From Lentilactobacillus parabuchneri DSM 5707 = NBRC 107865 (GTDB taxonomy: Bacteria > Bacillota > Bacilli > Lactobacillales > Lactobacillaceae), in contig NZ_AZGK01000010.1 in assembly GCF_001435315.1 (NCBI RefSeq), positions 1 to 64,000 on the forward strand: a stretch of 64,000 nt of DNA, written 5' to 3'. The notes under the pieces are model-generated. The model ran no database searches. It saw only the letters and a program-made list of their open reading frames with translations, and was not told the origin of the DNA. The position numbers and the translations under genes were made by a program. This document shows positions 19,517 through 29,552 of the stretch, in pieces; position 1 is the first letter of the stretch, and each line of letters opens with the position of its first letter.

Positions 19517-19557
19517 ATGGTTGTATCTGACATCATCGTTATTGGGGAGGCAAAAAA

Positions 19558-20037
19558 ATGGCAGAGAATTACGATTTTCCGAAAACACGTGAACAGTTAA
19601 ACCAATTGGTCGCTGATCTCAGTCAGCTGCAAACCAACATCCAACAGACACATTGGTACATGCGTGGCGAGAACTTCTTTCGTCTTCATCCATTAATGGA
19701 CGACTACAACGACGAGCTGGCGGACCAATTGGATAACGTTGCTGAACGATTGATTGCGATCAACGGTTCACCGTTTGCAACCACGCATGAATTCATCGAG
19801 AACACTGGCTTACCTGACGAAAAGGTTACCTGGGATCAATTGACCATGCGTGATTTCATTCAACGACTGGTTGATCAATTCAAGTACTTGCGCGATCAAT
19901 ATCAAAAGGGAATCGAAATCACTGACGAGGAAAAAGACTTTCCAACTCAAGATATGTTAAACGGCTTTAAGGAAGCGATCGATAAGAACATTTGGATGCT
20001 CAACGCTTACCTTGGCAAGGGTCCATACGACGAATAA
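19558..20037 (+). CDS. dps: Dps-like ferritin (DNA-binding/iron-storage)
   Basis: A 159-residue Dps/MrgA-type miniferritin that oxidises and stores iron with peroxide and protects DNA. The inter-subunit ferroxidase residues are in QTHWYMRGENFFRLHPLMDD (His) and LADQLDNVAERLIAING (Asp, Glu). The N-terminus is short and moderately charged. GGGGAGG precedes the ATG. A promoter candidate and a terminator make it a single-gene unit. Confidence 0.9.
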   Translation: MAENYDFPKTREQLNQLVADLSQLQTNIQQTHWYMRGENFFRLHPLMDDYNDELADQLDNVAERLIAINGSPFATTHEFIENTGLPDEKVTWDQLTMRDFIQRLVDQFKYLRDQYQKGIEITDEEKDFPTQDMLNGFKEAIDKNIWMLNAYLGKGPYDE

Positions 20038-20061
20038 GGTCTAATAGGTAAATACGAAAAT

Positions 20062-20097
20062 GGGTTGAAATCAATTTGTTTCAGCCCTATTTTTATT
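20062..20097 (+). terminator. Intrinsic terminator of dps
   Basis: GGGTTGAAA pairs with TTTCAGCCC (one G-U pair) and is followed by TATTTTTATT. The same sequence could double as a promoter (TTGAAA, 17 bases, TATTTT) for the next gene. Confidence 0.65.
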
Positions 20098-20125
20098 GAA
20101 AATAGGTTTTAAGGAGGAATTCATT

Positions 20126-21034
20126 TTGGTTAACTCAGTAAAAATTGGTAAAAGCGATGTCCTCAGCGGTCCACTTGGACTTGGGACAAACAAGGTCGGT
20201 GGCCACAACCTGTTTGATGGCTTGAAAGATGAAGATGGCGCTGAAGTTGTGAAAACCGCCCTCAACGATGGCATCAGCTTGCTTGATACGGCATTTATGT
20301 ATGGACTAGGCAAATCCGAAGAAATTATTGGAGATGTCACTCAGAATTTTGATCGTTCCAAATTCGTTATTGCCTCTAAGGCTGCCCAGGATCCAAATAA
20401 CGACTTAAAGCCCAACAACGATCCCAAGTTCCTCACCAAATCAATTGATGAGGCGTTGGAACGCTTAAAAACCGATTATATCGATATCTTCTATATTCAC
20501 TTTCCAGATGATCACACACCAAAGGCCGAAGCAGTTGATGCACTGGCCCAAGCAAAGAAAGCCGGAAAAATTCGAGCAATCGGAATTTCTAACTTTACGC
20601 TCGACCAAATTAAAGAAGCTAATGCGGACGACCAGGTTGATGTTGTCGAAAATCACTATAGTCTATTACACCGGGATGCCGAAAAAGAAGTTTTCCCTTA
20701 CCTTAAGGCCAATCATATTTCGTTTGTTCCTTATTTTCCACTGGCCTCGGGTTTACTGACTGGTAAGTATCACCAAAACGATGCCGGTAAATTCAGCCAG
20801 TTCTCTACAGATGAATTTAGCAACATCATCGCCAGTTTGGCGAGAGTCAAAGCAATTGCCGACAAACATCAAGCGACAATCGCCCAGACCATTTTAGCCT
20901 GGTATATTGCTAACCCTAACATTGCTGTGGTAATTCCTGGCGCCAGACTTCCCGAACAGGTTGACAGCAACGCCAAAGCGCTGGACGTCCAGTTGAGCCA
21001 GGCAGAATTCAATGAAATTGATCAGTTGTTTTAG
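20126..21034 (+). CDS. Aldo/keto reductase
   Basis: A 302-residue NADPH-dependent carbonyl reductase. The catalytic tetrad is visible as Asp and Tyr in LLDTAFMYGLGKSEE, Lys in FVIASKAAQ and His in FYIHFPDD. The phosphate-binding end GARLPEQVDSN is also present. The start is the TTG at 20126, with AAGGAGG eight bases before it; an upstream TTG at 20096 would run through the ribosome site. Physiological substrate unknown; aldehyde detoxification is typical. Confidence 0.87.
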   Translation: MVNSVKIGKSDVLSGPLGLGTNKVGGHNLFDGLKDEDGAEVVKTALNDGISLLDTAFMYGLGKSEEIIGDVTQNFDRSKFVIASKAAQDPNNDLKPNNDPKFLTKSIDEALERLKTDYIDIFYIHFPDDHTPKAEAVDALAQAKKAGKIRAIGISNFTLDQIKEANADDQVDVVENHYSLLHRDAEKEVFPYLKANHISFVPYFPLASGLLTGKYHQNDAGKFSQFSTDEFSNIIASLARVKAIADKHQATIAQTILAWYIANPNIAVVIPGARLPEQVDSNAKALDVQLSQAEFNEIDQLF

Positions 21035-21069
21035 TGGATTCAAATAATCGATTACAAATTAATAGTTGA

Positions 21070-21116
21070 AATAAGGCCGAGTCGGAAGCGAACACTTTTG
21101 ACTCGGCCTTATTTGT
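21070..21116. terminator. Bidirectional intrinsic terminator
   Basis: AATAAGGCCGAGTC and GACTCGGCCTTATT form a perfect 14-bp stem with a 16-base loop, between the converging aldo/keto reductase and flavoprotein genes. Confidence 0.85.
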
Positions 21117-21177
21117 CTGGTAATTCCATATTATCTAATTGAACGCGCTCCAACCTGGCTGATGCTAACAAACGGCA

Positions 21178-22559
21178 TCACATCTCAAAAATATAATCAC
21201 GTACCTGCTGGGCGGCTCGCAAACCAAAGACAACAGTTTCCGATAGCGAGTTTCCACCGATGCGATTACCCCCATGAAGCCCGCCAACCACTTCGCCGAC
21301 CGCATATAGACCGGGAATTGGCTGACCATCGTCTCTTAATACTTCGGCCTGATCGTTGGTTTTAACGCCACCCATTGTGTAATGAATCGCAGGAGCAACG
21401 TGAATTGCGGCGTATGGTGGCGTTTCAAGCAAGTAACGCCCTGTCTTGCGACCAAATGCAATATCCAGTCGATTAGAAACCGACTCATTCCACTTGTCAA
21501 CAGTTCGAGAAAGGGTTTCACCATCCACGCCAAGCTCTTGAGCAAGACTGGTTAGATTATCAGCGGACTTAACTAAGCCCACATGATCATAAAAGTCAAT
21601 GGCTTTGGCACGGCTTCGAACAGCCGCATCAAAAATTAGATATGCACCGGTACCGCCTAATTTTTCGATCGCAGCTGTGACCTTGTCGCGGGTTTCCAGT
21701 TCATTCACAAACCGGTTACCGTTTTGATCAACCAGGATTGCACCCTCGCCGCGGACGGTTTCGCCGATCAGATAAACATGATCGGTATCTTGCTGGACGG
21801 TTGGGTGAACTTGAATTCGATCCATATCAACCAACCTTGCGCCAATGTCTTTAGCAAGTAAAATGCCGTCCCCGGTGTTGCCCGGTTGATTAGTCGTCTG
21901 ATACTTGTTTAAATCAGGTCGGTACTCGCTAATCAATTTCTTGCTTGCCCCAAAACCACCCGTAGCGATGATAACGGCCCTCGATTGGATTATTTGTTGA
22001 CCCACCTCGGTTTGAATTTGAACGCCCGTCACTTTGACTTCGGTCAAAATGCGAGTCACTTTAACATTGCAGAACAAGGGAATTTGCCTAGCCTGGACCT
22101 GCTTTAATAAGCCATTGACCAGGTAGGCGCCAATCGCTTCTTTTGAACGTGGCCGATGTGTCCGCGGAACGCTCATCCCGCCACTAATCGTTAGGTCGTC
22201 AAGTTGGACCCCTTCTTTGTAGAGCCACTCGCGGCGCGCGCACCATGTTCGGTAAAGTACTTAAGTAAGTCCGGGTCATTTTGCCCATGACCGCCACGCA
22301 GGGTTTCATAGTAGAATTGACCAACGCTGTCTTGAATCCCCTGTTCGGTCTGGACAAATGTTTCAGCCGCGTTCATCCCGGAAGACGCCCGCTTGGTATC
22401 CCCTCCAACAGTAAGCATTTTTTCCAAAATGACCGGATGAAGCCCCAATTCTGCCGCTTTAATGGCGGTGGTCAATCCGGCGCTTCCTGATCCAATCACG
22501 ACGAGATCATATTGCTTTTCTAATTTATCTAAAGAAGTCGGTTCAAATCTTTCTGACAT
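21178..22559 (-). pseudogene. Fumarate reductase/flavocytochrome c-like flavoprotein, frameshifted
   Basis: Two adjacent frames form one FAD_binding_2 protein of about 460 residues. The first part (from 22559) has the FAD motif VVIGSGSAGLTTAIKAAELG and runs to HGARAA, then goes out of frame near 22228-22234 and stops at 22191. The second frame reads EWLYKEGVQLDDLTISGGMS and continues through HRPRSKEAIG, HYTMGG and GGNRIGGNSLSETVVFGLRA to 21178. One base is missing. Homologues reduce fumarate or related alkenes; cytochrome and FMN domains are absent here. The start at 22559 follows GGAAG by eight bases. It is 23 bases behind the OYE gene in one operon. Confidence 0.85.
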
Positions 22560-22582
22560 GGGTTTCTTCCAATCTTTCAAAT

Positions 22583-23776
22583 TTATTGTGCCCGTCTTGG
22601 CGCGAGTCCATTCGGGCCGTGCATTTTAACGCTTGCGGCAAGTGCCCGCCAGGCGCTGGTATAAAGTTGTGGCCGCTGACCGTTCCCAAGTCTTCTGGCT
22701 TGTTGTTCACAATACGCAGTCACAAATGTTGGCGAATACTTATCATCCAATCGTTGCCCACCTAAGGTTAACGGCAGCTTGATTGGTTTGTAGTTTCCAC
22801 TTAAGATTGCGTTTGGCAAATCGGGTTGAAGAACCATTGGTGTGCAAATCCCGATCATATCAGCATCGTGTTTGCCTAATGCTTCTTCCATGGTCGAGAT
22901 GTTTCGAAAACCACCACTTAGGACAATCGGGACGTTTACAAGTTGATGCATCATATGTGCATATCCGGAAAAGCCCACCGCCGAATTCTCGTAGTCATCA
23001 CCAGAAATTTCAATCAGATCAATTCCCAGCGCTGCCATTTTTTGAATCACAGCGATCGAATCGTGTTCGGTAAACCCGTCCACGTTAAGGTCCAATGCGC
23101 TCATCTTGAGACTAATCGAAAACTGCGCACCACAAGATTCGCGAATCCCTTCATAAATATCAACCAAAAAGCGCATCCGGTTTTCCAGTGAGCCGCCAAA
23201 CTCGTCGTTTCTGTGATTATCAGTTCGCGATAGAAACTGATTGACCAGGTAGCCGTAAGCTCCGTGAATTTGAACTCCCGTAAAGCCGGCGTTTTGGGCA
23301 ATTTCAGCCGTTCGCACGTACTTGGCAATTATCTCATGGACTTCGGCGTTTGTGAGCTCACGTGGTGGATTAAAGGCTTTGGCATTCGGCCCATAAATTG
23401 GAATCGCGCTTGGTGCCACCGGTTGTGACGACAAATATTTTGGCGACTGTTTTCCTGGATGATTAAGTTGCATCCACAATTGAGTATGGTTTGCGGTACC
23501 TGCCTCAGCCCACTGTTTTAAAATTGGTAAGCTTTGTTCATCTTCGACAACCACATTGCCGGGTTCTGCGATAGCGCGATGGTCAACCATGACATTTCCG
23601 GTCACCACAATTCCAGCTCCGCCAGCCGCCCAGGTTTGGTAGAGCTTTGCATAGGCTTCAGTCGGTTGATGGGCATCAGTTGCCATCGTCTCACTCATTG
23701 CGGATTTAAAAAAGCGATTTTTAATCCGTTGTCCGTTCGGCAACGTCAGCGGTTTGGCAATTTGTAAATAGTTCAT
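22583..23776 (-). CDS. Old yellow enzyme family NADH:flavin oxidoreductase
   Basis: A 397-residue single-domain FMN enzyme that reduces activated C=C bonds. OYE features are LPNGQRIKNRFFKSAMSE at the N-terminus, VQIHGAYGYLVNQFLS, and NHRNDEFGGSLENRMRFL. The C-terminal iron-sulfur and NAD domains of 2,4-dienoyl-CoA reductase are absent. AAGGAGC lies before the ATG. It is the first gene of an operon with the frameshifted flavoprotein. Confidence 0.87.
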   Translation of the reverse strand: MNYLQIAKPLTLPNGQRIKNRFFKSAMSETMATDAHQPTEAYAKLYQTWAAGGAGIVVTGNVMVDHRAIAEPGNVVVEDEQSLPILKQWAEAGTANHTQLWMQLNHPGKQSPKYLSSQPVAPSAIPIYGPNAKAFNPPRELTNAEVHEIIAKYVRTAEIAQNAGFTGVQIHGAYGYLVNQFLSRTDNHRNDEFGGSLENRMRFLVDIYEGIRESCGAQFSISLKMSALDLNVDGFTEHDSIAVIQKMAALGIDLIEISGDDYENSAVGFSGYAHMMHQLVNVPIVLSGGFRNISTMEEALGKHDADMIGICTPMVLQPDLPNAILSGNYKPIKLPLTLGGQRLDDKYSPTFVTAYCEQQARRLGNGQRPQLYTSAWRALAASVKMHGPNGLAPRRAQ

Positions 23777-23917
23777 TTCAATCGCTCCTTTCAGTCAATC
23801 TCTTTTAATTTCGGTTGAGTTTGTTTTAATGGTAACCCGAAACTTTTTCAAGGGCAATTATCATTACCAACATTAAATCAAATTTTCAGTTACAATAAAC
23901 CTAGAGGTGATTATTCA

Positions 23918-24775
23918 ATGGATGATCAATGGCTATCTCAACTGCCAATCAAGGGGATTACCAAAGCAATCCCGGTTGGCGGCGGTGATGTAAATCAAGC
24001 ATTTCGCTTAGAAACTAAAGATGACACCTATTTCCTGTTGGTTCAGCCCAATACCAAAGCCGATTTTTATGCCGGTGAAATCGCTGGACTCAAAGCATTC
24101 GAAAAAGCCGATGTCTTGGCACCCAGAGTCCTTGGAAACGGCCAAATTAACGGCAACGCTTATTTGGTGCTTAATTACTTGGAACCTGGTTCTGGCGACC
24201 AAAGCGACCTTGGCGAACTGGTTGCGAAGCTGCACCAGCATTACAGTCCTAATGGGCAATTTGGCTTTGACCTGCCCTATGTTAGCAACGATGAGAGCTT
24301 CGACAACAGTTGGACAGATTCATGGAGCGAGTTATTCGTCGACCACCGTTTGGACCGACTCCGGGACGCATTGATGAAGAAGCACTTGTGGAATGATCGT
24401 GATGCCGAAAAATACCAACAGGCGCGAGAAGTGATTTTAGATAAGTTGTCAAAACACGAAAGTGAGCCTTCATTACTTCACGGTGATTTATGGGGCGGAA
24501 ATTACATGTTCCTGACGGACGGCCGACCGGCGCTTATTGATCCAGCGTCGTTTTACGGTGACCGGGAATTTGACCTGGGGATCACCACTGTGTTTGGCGG
24601 CTTTGATGCTGACTTTTATGCCGCTTATAACGCTGTTTATCCACTGGATCCGGGCGCAAACGAACGGCTCAACTTTTACCGTCTGTACTACCTGATGGTC
24701 CACACCAACAAATTTGGTACCATGTACAAGAGCAGCGCGGATAGTGCAATGACCCAGATTTTGGAACATAAATAA
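23918..24775 (+). CDS. Fructosamine kinase family protein
   Basis: A 285-residue kinase-fold protein that would phosphorylate ketosamines (ribulosamine or fructosamine) on glycated amines as a repair step. The catalytic loop is LLHGDLWGGNYM and the metal-binding motif LIDPASFYGDREFDLG, which is specific to this family within the aminoglycoside-kinase fold. GAGGTGA precedes the ATG. It stands alone with its own terminator. Confidence 0.88.
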   Translation: MDDQWLSQLPIKGITKAIPVGGGDVNQAFRLETKDDTYFLLVQPNTKADFYAGEIAGLKAFEKADVLAPRVLGNGQINGNAYLVLNYLEPGSGDQSDLGELVAKLHQHYSPNGQFGFDLPYVSNDESFDNSWTDSWSELFVDHRLDRLRDALMKKHLWNDRDAEKYQQAREVILDKLSKHESEPSLLHGDLWGGNYMFLTDGRPALIDPASFYGDREFDLGITTVFGGFDADFYAAYNAVYPLDPGANERLNFYRLYYLMVHTNKFGTMYKSSADSAMTQILEHK

Positions 24776-24794
24776 GATGAATAATTCAACATGC

Positions 24795-24838
24795 AAAAAA
24801 CGCTTTGAATCCTGCAAACAGGGTCCAAAGCGTTTTTT
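24795..24838. terminator. Bidirectional intrinsic terminator
   Basis: AAAAAACGCTTTG pairs with CAAAGCGTTTTTT, with an inner CCTG/CAGG stem. It ends both the fructosamine kinase gene and the long suf-Nramp operon. Confidence 0.85.
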
Positions 24839-24862
24839 ACGTCCAAGCTAACTGACGTTACT

Positions 24863-26134
24863 TTACCACCAGCCAACTATCGGTCCCACCATGTACAAAC
24901 CAAATGCCATCACAGTCAGGCATAGAGTCGTCACAAGGTATCGGTACCACCCGTGCATCCGGTATTTTGCGGGAAGGGCTTTGGCTTCCAACATCAGCAA
25001 CAGCCCCAACACAATCGGCAGCATGAGCGCATTAAGGACTTCAACGCCAACCGCCATATCAACGAGTTGAACATTCGCCAATACCAATACGGCACCAATA
25101 ACGTGTGCCAGGGTATAAATCACATAAAAGCCCATATTTTTCTTATTAAACGGTTCGTTTAAACTGTGTTTCCAGTTAAGAACCTCGGTGACGCCCCACG
25201 TCCCGGCCAAGGCGACCACCAATGCGGCAACCAGGGAGCCGCCAAGCAAGCTGACGCCGATCAATAGTTTGGCTGTCTGGCCGCCAATATAAGGGCCGAG
25301 GGCAGCAGCCAGATCACCCACGGACCCAAGCGGTTGGTTATGCCCATTTTTGCCAACCGTTGCTGCAAAGACAACCACGAACAGAATCATGATCCCCTGG
25401 GTTAAAAACGTCCCAACCAAAGTATCATGCTTGGCCTTTTTAATTGATGACGGTTGAAGCTGCTTATCAACGACGGCGCTTTGCTGGTAAAAAATCATCC
25501 AGGGCATAATGACCGCGCCGACGTTGGCTGCAACTAAGTATATGTATGAACGATGTTTCCAAGGAATGGTTGTGAGACCGTTTAAAATGTCTCCGGGTTG
25601 CGGCTTGACGAGAAATATCGCCCCAATAAATGCCAGTTCCGCCAAGCCAATGATGACGCCGATTTTTTCGGTCCTCCGATAACTTCCTGTAAATGCCACT
25701 GCAATCAATCCCACCGTGGCAATGGGAATCGTGATCCATTTTGAAACACCAAACAGTTCGCCGACGCCGGCGACTCCCACAAATTCTGTCAACAACGCAC
25801 CAATTGAAGAAATGGCCAGGGTGGCCGCTGACACCCAGGCCCATCCCTTACCGAAATTCTCCCTGATCAATTCGCCGTGGCCCTTTCCAGTGACAATCCC
25901 CAACCTGACGGTCATTTCCTGAGCCATATACAAAATCGGAATGAGCAACAATTGGGGAAGAACCATCGCGTAGCCCCATTGAGCACCAGACTGGGCCGCG
26001 GTGATGAGACACCCCGCATCCGTGTCGGCAAGCATCACAATGAGTCCGGGTCCAAAGACCTTCAGCCAATGACCCACTCCTTCTCGCTGGCCCAATTCAT
26101 TAATCGGGCCGGAAATATCAACAACTTCTTTCAT
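24863..26134 (-). CDS. Nramp-related metal ion transporter with altered metal-site motifs
   Basis: A 423-residue Nramp/SLC11-family membrane protein with about 11 helices. Aligned to canonical MntH, TM1 reads TDAGCLITAAQSGAQWGY where MntH has MDPGNWATDIAGGAQFGY, so DPGN is DAGC. TM6 reads AVIMPWMIFYQQSA where MntH has MPHN. The Asp and Met ligand positions are kept; Asn is replaced by Cys and His by Trp. Ion choice may therefore differ from Mn(II)/Fe(II). The ATG at 26134 has GGAG eight bases before it and lies 15 bases after the DUF59 gene, so it is the last gene of the suf operon. A canonical MntH is encoded separately at 47180-48508. Confidence 0.88.
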   Translation of the reverse strand: MKEVVDISGPINELGQREGVGHWLKVFGPGLIVMLADTDAGCLITAAQSGAQWGYAMVLPQLLLIPILYMAQEMTVRLGIVTGKGHGELIRENFGKGWAWVSAATLAISSIGALLTEFVGVAGVGELFGVSKWITIPIATVGLIAVAFTGSYRRTEKIGVIIGLAELAFIGAIFLVKPQPGDILNGLTTIPWKHRSYIYLVAANVGAVIMPWMIFYQQSAVVDKQLQPSSIKKAKHDTLVGTFLTQGIMILFVVVFAATVGKNGHNQPLGSVGDLAAALGPYIGGQTAKLLIGVSLLGGSLVAALVVALAGTWGVTEVLNWKHSLNEPFNKKNMGFYVIYTLAHVIGAVLVLANVQLVDMAVGVEVLNALMLPIVLGLLLMLEAKALPAKYRMHGWYRYLVTTLCLTVMAFGLYMVGPIVGWW

Positions 26135-26149
26135 AAGCATTTCTCCTTT

Positions 26150-26464
26150 TTAGTGAATGCCCAGTTCAAGTTTGGCCTCACGTGACATTTTATCAATCGA
26201 CCACGCCGGTTCCCAAACCAGGTTGATTTTGACCTGCTTGACCTGTTCCAAGGCCATTAACTCCTCTTCGATTGCAGCATTCAGGTATTCGGTTAACGGA
26301 CACCCCGCAATCGTTAAGGTCATCGTCACGGTACAGAGACCCTGCTCATCTAATTCAACGTTATAAATCAGGCCGAGATTCACGATATCAATGGCAAGTT
26401 CTGGATCAACCACGTCTTCGAGAACCGCCATTGCCTGATCTTTAAATGACCGCTCAGTGTTCAT
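26150..26464 (-). CDS. DUF59/MIP18 family Fe-S assembly factor (SufT-like)
   Basis: A 104-residue single-domain protein: VLEDVVDPELAIDIVNLGL is the family core, with TLTIAGCPLTEYLNAAIEEE carrying the conserved cysteine. Such proteins help Fe-S cluster maturation. It is 12 bases after sufB and 15 bases before the Nramp-related gene. GGAG precedes the ATG. Confidence 0.9.
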   Translation of the reverse strand: MNTERSFKDQAMAVLEDVVDPELAIDIVNLGLIYNVELDEQGLCTVTMTLTIAGCPLTEYLNAAIEEELMALEQVKQVKINLVWEPAWSIDKMSREAKLELGIH

Positions 26465-26475
26465 AAGCTCATCTC

Positions 26476-27879
26476 CTATCCAATCGATCCTTCCATTTCA
26501 AAGCTGATGAGTCGATTAAGCTCGACAGCATACTCCATCGGCAACTCTTTGGTGAATGGCTCCACGAAGCTCATAATAATCATTTCAGTTGCTTTGGCCT
26601 CTGGGATGCCCCGGCTCATCAAATAATACAATTGTTCCTCAGAAATTTTCGAAACTTTTGTCTCATGTTCCATCGATACGTTATTGTTCAAAATTTCGTT
26701 ATAGGGGATCGTATCACTGGATGATTGGTCATCCATAATAATCGTGTCGCACTCCACGTGGGCAAACGAGCCATCTGAATGACGGCCAAACTTAATTTTG
26801 CCACGATAATCAACCGCACCGCCGTCTTTGGCAATTGATTTGGAAACAACCGATGACGAGGTGTTTGGCGCATTATGAATCATCTGAGCACCGGTATCAG
26901 AGTCAATGTTTCGACCGGCAACCGCAATTGACAGCATCGTCCCCCGTGCCCCCTCACCGTTTAAATAAACGGAGGGATACTTCATCGTTACCTTTGAGCC
27001 CAGGTTGCCATCCACCCACTCCATAATTGCGCCTTCCAGTGCTTGGGCCCGTTTGGTTTCCAAGCTGTAGACGTTGTTGGACCAATTCTGAATGGTCGTG
27101 TATCGGCAGTAGGCGTGCGGCAAGACGTTGACTTCAACAACCGCTGCGTGCAGGCTGTCGCTCTTGTATGTCGGTGCCGTACAGCCTTCAACGTATTCGA
27201 CGTGGGCCCCTTCGTCAACAATAATCAAAGTGCGTTCAAACTGCCCGGATTTTTCGGCGTTAATTCGAAAATACGATTGAATCGGAGTCGTCAACGAAAC
27301 CCCCTTAGGAACATAGATAAACGTTCCGCCAGACCAGACAGCCGAGTTTAGCGCCGCATACTTATTGTTTGTCGGTTTAACTAGTTTGCCGAACCACTTT
27401 TTAAACAACTCCGGATACTTTTGTAGCGCCGTATCGGTATCGGTAAAAATAATCCCCAGCTTTTCAAACTGTTCTTGCATATTGTGATAAACCACTTCCG
27501 ACTCGTACTGGGCAGATGAACCCGCCAAATACTTTCGCTCGGCTTGAGGAACCCCCAACCGGTCAAAAGTCGTTTTAATTTTGTCTGGAACGTCATCCCA
27601 GTCCCGGTACTGCTTATCCGTTGCTTTTTGATAAAACGTCATATTCTCTAAATCAAGTTTGGTCAAGTCCGGCCCGAAATCAGGTTCCGGCATTTTGAGA
27701 TAAGCTTGATACGCTGCCAGCCGATAATCAAGCATCCATTTGGGTTCATGCTTTTCAGCGGAAATCTCTCTCACAATGGCTTCCGTTAATCCCTTACCCG
27801 TTGAATAAACGGGCGTGACATTATCGTGAAATCCGTATTCATAGTCCTTGTCTTTAATAATCTCAGAAACATCAGTCAT
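26476..27879 (-). CDS. sufB: Fe-S cluster scaffold SufB
   Basis: A 467-residue SufB, the scaffold subunit of the SufBCD complex. Family regions are [33 protein letters not shown] and the C-terminal [20 protein letters not shown]. The ATG at 27879 has AAGGAG eight bases before it; a frame extension to 27912 lacks support. It overlaps the end of sufU by eight bases, indicating translational coupling. Confidence 0.96.
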   Translation of the reverse strand: MTDVSEIIKDKDYEYGFHDNVTPVYSTGKGLTEAIVREISAEKHEPKWMLDYRLAAYQAYLKMPEPDFGPDLTKLDLENMTFYQKATDKQYRDWDDVPDKIKTTFDRLGVPQAERKYLAGSSAQYESEVVYHNMQEQFEKLGIIFTDTDTALQKYPELFKKWFGKLVKPTNNKYAALNSAVWSGGTFIYVPKGVSLTTPIQSYFRINAEKSGQFERTLIIVDEGAHVEYVEGCTAPTYKSDSLHAAVVEVNVLPHAYCRYTTIQNWSNNVYSLETKRAQALEGAIMEWVDGNLGSKVTMKYPSVYLNGEGARGTMLSIAVAGRNIDSDTGAQMIHNAPNTSSSVVSKSIAKDGGAVDYRGKIKFGRHSDGSFAHVECDTIIMDDQSSSDTIPYNEILNNNVSMEHETKVSKISEEQLYYLMSRGIPEAKATEMIIMSFVEPFTKELPMEYAVELNRLISFEMEGSIG

Positions 27880-28327
27880 TGAAATCAGCTCCTTTTTGTC
27901 CCAGTATCTCATCGACTGCGTGCCAAGCTAAGGCCGCACACTTAATTCTTGCGGGAAATTCCGCCACCGACCCGACTAACGCCGCATCCCCCAGTGCATC
28001 TTCATCCGTCGACGTAATGGACTCGCCAGTAATTAAATGAGAAAACGCCATCACCAACTCACGGGCTCTTGATACCGGCTGGTGAAGCAACGCCATTGTC
28101 ATCAGACTGGCTGATGCCTGCGAAATCGTGCAACCAGACCCCGAAAATGACAAGTCTTCAATTTGGTCATGGTCAATCAAAACTGAGACGTTGATCACGT
28201 CACCGCACGTCGGATTGCGTAACTGCAGCTTCCCAGTTGCTTGCGGTAAGTCACCGTAATGCTTCGGGTGCTGGGCATTTTCCAAAATAACTTCTTTATA
28301 CAATTCGTTTAATTTAGCTAATCCCAT
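27872..28327 (-). CDS. sufU: SufU sulfur-transfer protein
   Basis: A 151-residue zinc protein that accepts persulfide sulfur from SufS. The three conserved cysteines are in [20 protein letters not shown] and RIKCAALAW, with the metal-binding Asp after the first. The ATG at 28327 has GGAG ten bases upstream; it overlaps sufS by 14 bases. Confidence 0.93.
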   Translation of the reverse strand: MGLAKLNELYKEVILENAQHPKHYGDLPQATGKLQLRNPTCGDVINVSVLIDHDQIEDLSFSGSGCTISQASASLMTMALLHQPVSRARELVMAFSHLITGESITSTDEDALGDAALVGSVAEFPARIKCAALAWHAVDEILGQKGADFND

Positions 28328-29552
28328 CGGCAAAAAACTCCTTTACTGCGGTGATTGCGTGAATGAAACGGTCGGCATCCTGTTGTGTGTTATAAAAATA
28401 AAAGCTGGCTCGAGCAGTTGCCTCAACGTTCAAATATTCCATGAGTGGCTGAGCGCAGTGGTGCCCCGCACGAACCGCGATTCCCTCCATATCAAGACCG
28501 GTCGCAAGGTCGTGGGGATGAAGCCCCCAAACATTAAATGAGAGCACCCCCGTGTGTTTATCGGGATCGGGTGGCCCATACACCCGGACGCCGTCGATTG
28601 CCAACAGACGAGGCAACGTATACTTCACCAAGTCTTTTTCGTAAGCCAATACATTGTCCATTCCCAACTCATTTAAATAGTCAATTGCCCTGCCCAACGC
28701 AATTGCGCCGCTAATGTTGGGTGTTCCTGCTTCAAATTTCCAAGGCAACTCTTTAAACGAAGCATCCTGGTGGTGGACAAAATCGATCATCTCACCGCCA
28801 AACTGGGCTGGCGGCATCATATTTAGTAAAGCTTCTTTACCGTATAATACGCCGATACCGGTCGGCGCCAACATTTTATGTCCTGAAAGTGCGTAAAAAT
28901 CAACATCCAGGTCCGAAACGTCAATCGGCATGTGCGGTGCAGCCTGAGCCCCGTCAGCAATTATGTATGCACCGTGCTGATGGGCCAGCTTGGCGAGTTC
29001 TTTAATTGGATTAACAACACCCATCACATTTGACGCGTGGGCAATTGCCACAATTTTTGTCCGGTCAGTAATTAGCTCACGAGCGCTTTGTATGTCCAAT
29101 TCTCCGTCAGCGGTTAAACCAATGTATTTTAAAGTTGCATGCTGTTTTTGGGCAACTTGTTGCCAAGGAACGATATTGCTGTGATGTTCCAATTCAGAAA
29201 TCACAATTTCATCGCCCTCGGAAACGACCAGGTTACCAAAGCTGGCCGCAATCCAATTAAGGCTTTCGGTTGTGGAGCGGGTAAAAATGATCGACCGCCT
29301 GGATGGCGCATTGATGAATTCGGCAACCTTATCTCGGGAAGCTTCGTAGCTTTCGGTCGCCCGCTCAGCTAATGTATGGACCCCACGGTGGACGTTTGCG
29401 TTGTCGTGTTGGTAATAGTCCATAATGGCGTTTAAAACCGCCAGCGGCTTTTGTGTGGTGGCCGCATTGTCCAGATAGACTAATGGTTCACCATTAACTT
29501 GTTGGTTAAGTATCGGAAAATCTTGTCTGGAATTATTCAGTCCCTTGTCCAT
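28314..29552 (-). CDS. sufS: Cysteine desulfurase SufS
   Basis: A 412-residue PLP enzyme that takes sulfur from cysteine. The PLP lysine is in ALSGHKMLAPTGIGVLYG and the active-site cysteine in RAGHHCAQPLME, the group II pattern. GAGGAAG lies before the ATG, which overlaps the end of sufD by 20 bases. Confidence 0.95.
   Translation of the reverse strand: MDKGLNNSRQDFPILNQQVNGEPLVYLDNAATTQKPLAVLNAIMDYYQHDNANVHRGVHTLAERATESYEASRDKVAEFINAPSRRSIIFTRSTTESLNWIAASFGNLVVSEGDEIVISELEHHSNIVPWQQVAQKQHATLKYIGLTADGELDIQSARELITDRTKIVAIAHASNVMGVVNPIKELAKLAHQHGAYIIADGAQAAPHMPIDVSDLDVDFYALSGHKMLAPTGIGVLYGKEALLNMMPPAQFGGEMIDFVHHQDASFKELPWKFEAGTPNISGAIALGRAIDYLNELGMDNVLAYEKDLVKYTLPRLLAIDGVRVYGPPDPDKHTGVLSFNVWGLHPHDLATGLDMEGIAVRAGHHCAQPLMEYLNVEATARASFYFYNTQQDADRFIHAITAVKEFFADGIS

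Noticed and set aside
21178-22559. Two separate genes instead of one broken flavoprotein gene
   Set aside because: The first frame holds only the FAD motif and the second lacks it; together they give one complete protein of family length.
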